Assembly: GCF_000003605.2 (NCBI RefSeq)
Contig: NW_003123903.1
Span: 604,391-630,319, forward strand
From: Saccoglossus kowalevskii
Lineage: Eukaryota > Hemichordata > Enteropneusta > Harrimaniidae
Length of the DNA stretch: 25,929 nucleotides
Direction of reading: 5' to 3'
In this document: positions 1-8,759 of the stretch, one piece after another
Position numbering within the stretch: position 1 is the stretch's first letter
Layout of the letters: every line of letters begins with the position of its first letter
The notes under the pieces: model-generated
Told to the model about the DNA's origin: nothing
Database searches by the model: none
What the model saw: the letters and a program-made list of their open reading frames with translations, nothing else
Position numbers and translations under genes: made by a program

Positions 1-759
1 AAACTGATTCTAAACTGTGAGGGCATTGTCACATACACATAGTCCTAATGAAATACTTCAAGGTGATAATGAGTGCTTCGCCGGAACATTCACCTTGAAA
101 ATTCAAGATGCAAAGGCATACGCTTGTTTGTAAACAATGACACGCTATGGCCATCTGACGCATGTGCAGGCGACGACCCTCCCGCTTTAACTCATATTGG
201 TAATATTTTTTGTGTATCGGTAAGAACGCTTGACAACAACTGTGGACAAATTTCATCAGTACAGCAACGACATTCCACGGTGGGCGGGCATAAGCGAGTA
301 GTGCGCTGTTTGTGTTTTTGTGTTTTACGTTTTATTAACACTAATTTGAGATTGAGTACTTAGTACATTCACTCTGTAAACATAGACCGTATATGCAGCG
401 TTGACTAACCAATAACGTAAGGTCGACCCGACGCCACCTTCTCATCCTTTTTTGGGTATTGATTCAAGAGAAAAGTACAACGAAATCGTAGTGCTAAAAT
501 AAAGAGAAAATTTGGAATATATCGCTAAACCATGCCTCGCGACTATATTATGCCATACATAGCGACCCCAATATTGGCTCCGACGATTGTTCTGAAAGAC
601 GGTAATGAGCGTATGCTGTTTGTTAGCTACAATATTTCCACGCACGGTCCTTAAAACTGGTGTCGTACCATTTTTTGTGAAAACGGACATGCATCACCGC
701 AGTTTGAAATCAACAACATCGTTAGAACATCATTGTTATGGAGATTTGTAATCTCGGCG
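1..759. other. Intergenic, no gene seen
   Basis: No open frame with recognisable similarity. Contains repeat copy A (120-200) described separately; the remainder is unremarkable AT-rich sequence with CpG at ordinary frequency. Confidence 0.7.
120..200 (+). repeat. Dispersed repeat, copy A
   Basis: Matches the reverse complement of 6775-6854 over its full length, roughly 85% identical by hand alignment. Shared blocks include ACGCTTGTTT, TAAACAATGACACGC, CTGACGCATG and CGCTTTA. Function unknown; too short to place in a transposon class. Confidence 0.7.
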
Positions 760-1121
760 TGACGTCACACGGGCGAAAACATCCACGTCTTTAGGGGGTC
801 TGTTTTTATTCACGAACAGATTTTACCGCTTCGTTCATATATATTTACACTCACCCAGTCATCGTGTCGACTAGGACTGACAGGGGACACCGGTCGTGTA
901 ATCGCAATACCGCGTTTTGGGGAGTACGTTACACAAGAGTGTCACTGACTCTCTCAGTTCATCGGTGGTTGCCCCCAAGCCGTCTCCCTCTACGCGCAGG
1001 GCCGCGATTTTTCAATGCGTGGTAGTTCCCCGGATTTCATGTTTTGATTCAGTGAGAACCACGATCCGTTCTATAGTATTTGAGTGTTTCCTGTTAGCCA
1101 CATAGTAGCTATCCGAGTCAG
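760..1121 (+). promoter_or_regulatory. Candidate distal promoter and noncoding first exon
   Basis: A perfect CRE, GTGACGTCAC (759-768), is followed by a TATA-like TATATATTTA (about 838-847). After that comes a locally GC-richer stretch (about 870-1050), which ends at a consensus 5' splice site, TCAG|GTAAGT (1121/1122). This is the arrangement of a CREB-type promoter with a short first exon. It could serve midnolin 11.5 kb downstream, a noncoding RNA, or nothing. No ATG-initiated frame of note lies inside. Confidence 0.25.
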
Positions 1122-1755
1122 GTAAGTAGGACTCGCCCAAGGCCGCTGTTTTGTTCACTTTAATATGGGCGAAATCTCTTCGCGTAGGTGTTTCGTTTTA
1201 TTTTATTCTTTTTACTAGCAGGTTAATACCTCTTGTACTCTGATGGAACGTGCCAAATCTCAGGCTGCATAGGTATTTGCGACATTACTTCGTTGTTTTT
1301 TTTATTTTATTAATCATTTATTTCAGATAACAAAATCGACAATTGGTCAATATTAATTTTCTTGTTTCTCTATATATTAATAACATTGTTAGTATTATTG
1401 TACATGAAGTTGTCGTTGCTGCTGCTACTGATGTTTCTGTTTCTATGAGCATTATTCGGTAGTCTATAATGGCAGACTACACGTGTTACAGAAACCTTAT
1501 GCATTCAGAACGGCATCAGACAGTTTTGAAGAATGGCGTGTGCTCGCGAGCTTAAGACTACAAAACATAAATCTGAGATACGAAGCAATCTTAAGTTAAA
1601 TCGTTTCATATTAAATTTTAAATGTTAATGGAATATATCTCGGGTAACTGCCGTTTCTACTTGTGTGACCCCGTGAGCAGTAAGGTCTGTTTGATATTCC
1701 ATACACTTGCTTGTTTGTGGTATGATATGCTAATTTATCGTGGAATCCCACACAC

Positions 1756-1763
1756 TGACGTCA
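1756..1763. promoter_or_regulatory. CRE octamer TGACGTCA
   Basis: Perfect palindromic CREB/ATF consensus, 10.9 kb upstream of the midnolin ATG. Confidence 0.45.
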
Positions 1764-2676
1764 TTGCCAGTCACCCCACCTACGCCTTTGTGCTACGGAA
1801 TACCGCGCACTGACTGATCGCCCTGGGCCGGGAGTGGCTATTATAATATTATTCTCTGCACTATTCGCTTATTTTCAAATCAATCTTATTGTGGTGTCAT
1901 GTCTTACAGGGTGTTATGGAATCTACTTCTAGGCGGCATTCGTAGTACAACGTTTAGCACCCTTCGAGGCCCGTCAATGCGTATAATTAATTTACGAAGA
2001 CTGTGTATTTGAATTATTAAACAGGCCCTGTAGCGCACCATTAAGCAAAATTTTGGATTTGTACAGCATGTTATTTGTGTTTACTCTCAATTTTACTGTT
2101 TATCGTGTTTGCGTCCTTCATTTTTTGGCGTTTTTTTAAAAAAATCTCGCCTGTCCGCATACTGATTCTATATTGGACACGTTTCCATTTATTTTTAATA
2201 TGATTTGTATTTTTTTATATTTAAATTACCTCTAATTATCATTTAAATGCTAGTAATTTTCAAAAATTTGATAGTTAACAATAACGTAAAATAAGATACT
2301 AGTATACGTAATACAAAAATAAATGGAAATAAAAAGTATAGACTATACAAATATAGTCTAATTTTAATCAGATTCATTTCTGAATATTCAAGTAGTAAGC
2401 CATCGACAACGTCTCCACATTCACCATGATGTTCTTGATTCCATTTTGATCGCCCCCGGTCAGAAATAAAATCGAATTTATTTCATCACTTAGGGACTTC
2501 TGCCAAATCGCTGATAATTATTTTGTTTTGCTAATACGGTGCATCGTAATTTGTTATTCAGCTTAGTCTGCCGTTCAGTGACCGGTGTTTTCAGCACTAT
2601 CTCACGATCCAACTCGCATTCGTCGCCCACGCGCTTAGTGATTTGTTAATCTGCGCACGCGCCTTAAGATTGCATT

Positions 2677-2684
2677 TGACGTCA
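2677..2684. promoter_or_regulatory. CRE octamer TGACGTCA
   Basis: Perfect CREB/ATF consensus followed by TGCATATGAT. Confidence 0.45.
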
Positions 2685-3361
2685 TGCATATGATTATTTC
2701 CTGATATGAGGTAATCTCTCGCCAAGGTATATGCCGGGCGGGTTTCTGGTTGATTGTTGATGTGGAGTCGCCATAGTTACACCGTGTTTGACTCATTCAA
2801 AGCGATATATCGTAAGGTCGTGATAAAAATTTAGTGTACTTCCCAATTAAAATGCCAGTCATAAATGCCGCAGCGTGGCGGTAAAATCACGCCTGTACCA
2901 ACCATGTTCTACTTCTAGTTCATTTTTTACGAGTTAGGTGTTATAATAGTATGGCAGATACACTACGTGTATTGTCTATGGAGCTAAATGTGACAAAAAC
3001 AGATATATATTATAATATGATATATCATCTAGAACTAGAACAGTTGGCTACATGTGGACGGGGTCTTGCAATCAAGTGTTGTGTTACAGAACTAGAACAT
3101 TTTATTTAACGTATAGAGAGAATTATTTTGAATATATTAATTTCCTCAACATAAACATTTTGCATTTAGGAAAAATAAGCAAATGCTATAGTCCACGTTT
3201 CTCTCAACAGCAACGATAGACAGCACGGTGCCACGAGTTAAATCATATTTAAAACCACTGCACAGACATGCATTTTTTCCAAATAATTAAAATAATTATT
3301 GTCCGACTTAAAGGCCGAGGCGACAGCAATAATCAATCGAAGTGTATTTCCTCCCATGTAC

Positions 3362-3524
3362 TTAAAGGGGAACCTTCCAAGCCCAGGGATTGCACCAAAG
3401 AATCATGGGACACTATTGTTTATGTTGTTTACAAAGTTAATCTATCTTTCAGTTATCCATTGTAATTTTAATACAGAAAGTAAATTTGTTGTGCGATTAG
3501 GCTTAACTGGAAGTGCCCCTTTAA
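3362..3524. mobile_element. TTAA-bordered MITE, copy 1 (163 bp)
   Basis: The left end reads TTAAAGGGGAACCTTCC. The right end, read in reverse complement, is TTAAAGGGGCACTTCC. Both outer borders are TTAA, as expected of a TTAA target duplication (piggyBac-like), though the terminal bases are not the usual piggyBac CCY. No transposase is inside. The first ~50 bases align with the left end of the copy at 20374: shared GGAACC, CAA, CCCA, GATTGCACCA and TCATGGG. Confidence 0.65.
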
Positions 3525-3682
3525 GGCCACGTATTACAATGCAAGTCAAAGTATATTGTCAAATTTATAATTTTCAAATTTGTATTAATAAATGTTCATA
3601 CTTTATTTTACCTGGAATGTAATAATATTGAGAACAAAACGGTAATACTTCAAAGAAAACACTTTTCGTGGTATTTGAACCT

Positions 3683-3742
3683 AATTATTATTGTCCGACT
3701 CAAAGGCAGAACTAACGTCAGAAAACAATGAATGTGTATATT
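3683..3742 (+). repeat. Degenerate direct repeat of 3294-3352
   Basis: AATTATTATTGTCCGACTCAAAGGC here resembles AATTATTGTCCGACTTAAAGGC at 3294, and both continue to a similar AATG/AATCGA AGTGTAT block. The two copies flank the MITE at 3362-3524. Confidence 0.4.
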
Positions 3743-4330
3743 ACACCTGGCAGATTTGCGTAAAAAATGGCAAAAGTTAACGTATGTGCATGATGTCGGG
3801 TAAAAACTTACTCCGTTATGTAACTTCGTCACCTACCATAATTCTCATCCAGGCATTTTCACCGCAAGGCAACCATCACGGTGAAAACAAAGACCGACAA
3901 CTCTCTTTGGGATGGTTGTTGAGACTCCCCTGAACAAGATTATCCCTGCGTGTGTGACGCATGTCGATTTGATTGTTCAGGATTACTTCAAAGTTGAGTT
4001 CCTGTTGTTTTCTCGAATTTTCACCGGTTTTTCGCTTGGCGTTCCGCGTTCCTCAGCAGCGCGCGCAGAGCTTATAGAAATACGTGGTACAGTGGTGCGC
4101 GTCTTAGCAACGTGGAACGTCTTGCTTGGATTGCTTGGGTGGCGGATTATCTCGGCGTCACTATTCAAGGCATTATTAAGATATGTTCACAAATTCTCGT
4201 ACTTACATTTAATTGGTCATCGCGTGACCTTTGCGGCAACAACAGGGTAACCGTATTGCGATGCTTGCATACGCGTTCGTTTAATGCAACCGTCGTTTGA
4301 ATTTGTTTGTAAGGGGTGAATAATGGGAGC

Positions 4331-4700
4331 GATTAATAAATAATAATCATAATTTCAAGTAACAACCCATCGTTTATAAATAGCGCCGTACTTTATTATT
4401 TAGATAGTCCATGAATCGTCTAAATAGCAAGCTAAATAGCGGCAATTGCGCCCGAAAAATAATATTTTTAAAAATCGGAAGACAGTTTCTGAATAGCGCG
4501 TAGTTTATATATTAGATCGTCTAATTAGCATCTGAATAATAATAATTTAAAAGTCACAAGACATCGTTTCTAAATAGCGCCGACATTTAGAAATAGAATA
4601 AGATAATTTATAATTTAGCTTTCTAAATTTAAATCTAAATTTAAATCTAAACTTTATAAATTTAGACATTTCTAATTTAGCTTGAATCTAAACTTTATAA
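4331..4700. repeat. AT-rich degenerate tandem repeat block
   Basis: Three diverged units share a core: CGTTTATAAATAGCGCCG (4371-4388), GTTTCTGAATAGCGCG (4485-4500) and CGTTTCTAAATAGCGCCG (4565-4582). Each is preceded by an AATAATAAT-like tract. A 12-base TCTAAATTTAAA ladder (about 4622-4650) follows, then a 16-base direct repeat AATCTAAACTTTATAA at 4644-4659 and 4685-4700. Confidence 0.65.
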
Positions 4701-5072
4701 GTTGGCTATTACACAATCCTGCATCTTAATGTCAATTAGACGGAGACACCCTTTACTGAATGATGAAGAAGAGATCTGTCGATTATACGCGTTTTGTTTG
4801 ATTTTTAAAAAAATGATTTGTTTCATTTAGATCTGGCATTCTAATGGCATGTCCCACCATGTGTTTCTGTTATCTTTGTCACGGTGTCATCACACGCCGA
4901 TACCTCCACAAAAATCTACCCCCGGACAAATATGTTACACCCTGGAACATACCCTCAGGTTTCATCTCTTCTATGACATTAAAGAAATGTATATCGTATG
5001 TTCAATTGTACGATTGAAAGCAAAATATTCCGTTTGTCACGACACACTCATGAATATATTCACTGAAACTAC

Positions 5073-5099
5073 CGACGTCATCTCAGTTGCCTTGGAAAC
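5073..5099 (-). promoter_or_regulatory. RFX X-box next to CRE-like site
   Basis: CGACGTCA (5073-5080) is followed after five bases by GTTGCCTTGGAAAC (5086-5099), which is one base off a perfect X-box GTTGCCATGGAAAC. Read on the minus strand this is X-box, short spacer, then TGACGTCG, the order of the X1-X2 module bound by RFX and CREB. No CCAAT Y-box follows at the usual place. Confidence 0.4.
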
Positions 5100-5484
5100 C
5101 ATATTGCTTTCACAGCGGGTTCTACAAATACAACCCATGATAGATAGAGTGGGGTCATGTTGAAGACGGTAGCCGGTAGGCAAATTATTCTAAAGATAGC
5201 GTGATCGTTGATTTTTTTTTTTTGGCACAGGATGAGGAAGGATACTATCACTGTCTCACCGTGGCAGTATCACGTTACTGTACAATCACCAGTTACATGT
5301 TATCGTTTTAAATGCGAGAACCCAAACCCGATACCCATTTAGCTTATAGAAATACCATTACCATAGTAACATGTTTGTCTACGTTATCCAACAAAAATAG
5401 AATCCTTGGGTGACATTTCACTTGGTGATGCCTCAAACCACCAAAACGAACTCTTCGACTAAGCCGGTCAATGTATGTGCGTGA

Positions 5485-5492
5485 TGACGTCA
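5485..5492. promoter_or_regulatory. CRE octamer TGACGTCA
   Basis: Perfect CREB/ATF consensus, about 390 bases from the X-box/CRE composite at 5073-5099. Confidence 0.45.
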
Positions 5493-6774
5493 ATCTGTTC
5501 GTTGTCAACAACAACTTATAGCCTGAATTAAGCGATACGTACCTGTGCGTGTTTATTTCATTGTAAAATGTCATAGCTGAAATGTCACAGCGTGGAACTG
5601 TTATCATGTCGTCAAGCATTACACAATTGAACAAGTCCCGCCAAAATGTTGGAATCGACGCGAATGTTTATCTGTAATAGGAAGATTTTTATATTTTCTC
5701 GAGTAAAAATTGACCGTTATTTTAATTGCGGATGGGTGGCTTTTGGGAAGTGAAGCACCGAAGTTTAACGCTGACTTGCTGTCAGTGTTCAATGAACGTG
5801 CAGTAAATCAGCGGACTGCCTGCGATAAATTGTCGTTGTCGTGACTGTTCGTCCTATCTACGCATGCTCTAAACAGCTATTACCCAGCCTACCTTGTCTA
5901 CCTGCTAACCCGTATTTCCACATGTACTATAGTCAAAAACGTATATTCTTCAAAAAGCGTGCTATAATCTAAAAACACCACAGGCAAATCTGAAGGTCTT
6001 TAATCTTCAACCTCGAAAACATCTCTGAGAAATCAGAGAAATCATAGAAGCTAAAGTGCGTCTTCCTGTCATGAATATTACGACGAAAACACTGATTTGT
6101 TTCCTACCACCACCACCTCGAAAGTGATTTGTTTCAAGGAAGAATTTCATCAAACGTTGGTATCTCGTATACTCGTATATAAATAATACAAGTGATCCCG
6201 CTGGGAAATAGAGCCCGTTTCATACTGTTTTACATCGCGTTGACATAGTGACGGACATTTCGCGATGGATGGAAATTTGAACCTTGGAAAGGCTACAGTT
6301 GGAAATCAATCCTGGCTACCCAATTAGAGAAGTTCATGAAATTTATTTACGTCAATTTCTAGTTCCCTCTGCCCCGGGTTAATATTGACACCTCGAGTAT
6401 TTAATAATGACCCTTGATTTTAGATCGCGCAATAGCACTAATGTAAAACACGCATATAATATATTTGACTCCATAACTCCATTGAGGTAAAATACGCGTT
6501 ATTTGGCCTCCGATAAAACAATAACGCTGAGGCAAATCATGAAACTAAAAGAACTGGGAAGTAGATGAGAGAATTAAATTACTCTGTGTTGTTTTTTTTA
6601 GTTCCATGGGTAAATCAAGTACCCTTTGACCACACAACATCAGAATTAAAAATCGGACTATTTGACCTCTAACCACACAACGCCAAAGTAATGCACGCAA
6701 AGCGCAAAGTAAATCGTCGTAGCCCTCCTGGGCTTACAATACACGCCGAGGTATACAATGGACGCTGGCGCCAG

Positions 6775-6854
6775 CCAAATGTTATAAAGCGGCGGTGTCG
6801 TCATCTGCGCATGCGTCAGTTGGTCATGGCGTGTCATTGTTTATAAACAAGCGT
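6775..6854 (-). repeat. Dispersed repeat, copy B (inverted relative to A)
   Basis: Minus-strand copy of the unit at 120-200. It contains a perfect 14-base palindrome TTGTTTATAAACAA (6837-6850) and an NRF1-like TGCGCATGCGT. In copy A the corresponding positions differ by transitions, including a CpG-to-TpG change that removes the NRF1-like core. Confidence 0.7.
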
Positions 6855-7976
6855 CTACCCATGAGCCTTTACGTTCTTAGTATGTGTTGTTACCGACGAT
6901 TCATGATATGTAGTGATATTACGGAACCCGGCAGTGGGACACTTCCAAAAGAGGAAAGTAGGCGTGCGCTTCAATCTCCCTGGCAGAGTTCTGTTTCTAC
7001 GAATATATACTTTCGGTGATCTAACCGCAGGGAACTCTAGGAAGCAGAATGGGTACGCTTGCACAAAAGATTCTAAGCGTCAGGCCACACGTATGTTACT
7101 GTTGCGCCGGGGGGGGGGGGTGCACGACACGATTGGCTGAAAAACTTGTCTCCTTTGCATAAGTTAATATTCACGAAAATTTAATGAAAACTCGTCTTTT
7201 CAGTAAAACTATGCCAAAATTCTTTCCCATAGCCAACATGGTAGTTATAAATTGCCTGATTCAAATAATCGAAAAACTGGTGTAAAAGTGTTTTTCGAGA
7301 CACGTTTTTGATCAATCTCCAGCAAACAACTGAAAGTAACCACATGTTTTTTTTTTCGTTAACGTGATCATAAAAAGTGACAACATGCATGGAGAATGCA
7401 GAGGCACGTTTATATTTCACTCTAGTACTATTGCTCAAAGTTGCTCAAAATGTTTCCATAACTTTTGCTAGCAATAAGTTACCTAATTAGTATGCATTTC
7501 GAGAAAATCACTGTGTGTGTGCATGCGCAGTTTGAAATGAAGCAATTTTGAACGCAATAAAATCACGCGTAGAACCTCAGACAACTATAATTATTACTTG
7601 TCTGATGTAGAACTCACTCTAGCGAGAAACTAATGGCGTCAAACTGAATTGTTTTGTAATAGACATAATTTTAGAACCCGGATATTTCTATGTGACGTTT
7701 CTATATTTCGTTGAGAATTATTTTGTTAAGAAATCGCTGAAAATATTTTATCGGTTTGTAAACGGGACGTTGTTGCTTCGACGGTGGGCTACAGGAGACT
7801 TCGAAACGTCCCATCCAGATCGGACGGCGCCCTCTCGCGCCACTCCCTTTGAGTTGCGTATAACAGATCGGACAAAAGGCTGAACCTTTCCTATTGGATG
7901 GCAGCTTACAAGTCATGCTATATTAGCATATTTATCTTATAATAGTTGACAACTATAGAGGGCGCGGCAGAATAAA
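6855..7976. other. Intergenic, no gene seen
   Basis: Contains a G12 homopolymer (7109-7120), an NRF1-like GCATGCGCA near 7528 and opposed GCGCCCTCT / AGAGGGCGC motifs (7827-7835, 7957-7965). No coding sequence recognised. Confidence 0.65.
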
Positions 7977-8082
7977 CCAGTCGTGGTAATTTTGCGTCCA
8001 CGCGGAAGATTCCACAGACTCGCTGTAAAGGAATTATCATATAAAACAATAAAATTGCCACGACTGGGCCATTCTAGCCCAG
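7977..8082. repeat. Nested inverted repeats (possible structured RNA or foldback element)
   Basis: The outer arms CCAGTCGTGGTAATTTT (7977-7993) and AAAATTGCCACGACTGG (8051-8067) pair over 17 bases with one G-T wobble. The 57-base interior contains ATTCCACAG...CTGTAAAGGAAT, a second stem around ACTCG. The 3' arm overlaps a third perfect hairpin, CTGGGC-CATTCTA-GCCCAG (8064-8082). Confidence 0.6.
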
Positions 8083-8587
8083 AAGCACAATACCACGCGT
8101 GCTAGTTTACCTTACATCCCAAAAAGGTATGCGCGCGCATGCGAAACGCCGTATCTTCGACTTCTGGTAAAGTGATCTGTCGTCTGCATATTTGAGTAAA
8201 CAGATTGACGACTGAGAGCGCGATTTTGGCACGGATCCAATGGGTCTCAAGTGAGTCCCCATGCGATCCCGATTAACATGAACGCAACCGCCATGGCGAA
8301 CATGAAGGGTTGAAAATATTCGGCACGTACCATGATCTCATAACGTGAACGTAGCTATTGTTTCGGTTGACCGTATATTTCTATTGACAAATCATATCTA
8401 TGTAAAATAGCATAATAACATACATATAAATTCCTTACAACCATGTAACGCATCCCGTTTTAGCTCCATGCATGTTAAAATTAATAAGGATATTTCGAGT
8501 TTCACATAATAACCTAAACTAACACACATTGTGAGTAAAAACTGTAGGCGCAGTAGCACTCAAATTTAGTTTAGAACGCCGATGCAC

Positions 8588-8622
8588 TTACAACACCCAT
8601 TGCCAATCGGCATTGGTTGTAA
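8588..8622. repeat. Hairpin with opposed CCAAT boxes
   Basis: TTACAAC (8588-8594) pairs with GTTGTAA (8616-8622). Inside lies TGCCAATCGGCA, with a neighbouring CCAAT and ATTGG in opposite orientation. Confidence 0.55.
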
Positions 8623-8672
8623 CGTGTTCAAATAACGTGACTCCGCCGATGTCCTGCTGACTTCATTATCAC

Positions 8673-8757
8673 ATGGAAGGTAGAAGGACGTCTATCTACT
8701 TTCCATGATTATCCTCAGGCTGTTGGTAACACCATGGAAGGTAGTATCCATGGTAAC
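8673..8757. repeat. Two adjacent hairpins sharing ATGGAAGGTAG
   Basis: ATGGAAGGTAGA (8673-8684) pairs with TCTACTTTCCAT (8695-8706), one wobble in 12. A second ATGGAAGGTAG starts at 8734 inside CCATGGA...TCCATGG (8732-8753). The second unit ends in an X-box-like GTATCCATGGTAAC (8744-8757). Confidence 0.55.
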
Positions 8758-8759
8758 AC

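Larger units (their letters stand above)
1122..3290. other. Intergenic, no gene seen
   Basis: AT-rich, no recognisable coding sequence. Holds CRE octamers at 1756-1763 and 2677-2684 and a small cluster of GAACTAGAACA-type repeats between 2905 and 3099 (see findings). Confidence 0.7.
3743..6774. other. Intergenic, no gene seen
   Basis: The longest frame here (3912-4250, 112 codons) has no recognisable domain and is probably chance. Apart from the tandem block, X-box sites (5086, 5357), a CRE (5485) and a GAAA-loop hairpin (6022-6039), I see nothing. Confidence 0.65.

Noticed and set aside
3912-4250. 112-codon open frame, + strand
   Set aside because: No recognisable domain, no promoter or splice context, and overlapped by another open frame on the minus strand; likely chance.
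4814-6135. TGATTTGTTTC at 4814, 6093 and 6125
   Set aside because: Three copies of an AT-rich 11-mer without shared flanks; probably chance or ancient simple sequence.
8064-8082. tRNA anticodon or T-arm-like stem-loop
   Set aside because: No matching A-box, B-box (GGTTCGANTCC) or acceptor stem around it; stem is six rather than five pairs and the loop lacks the required T at position 33.
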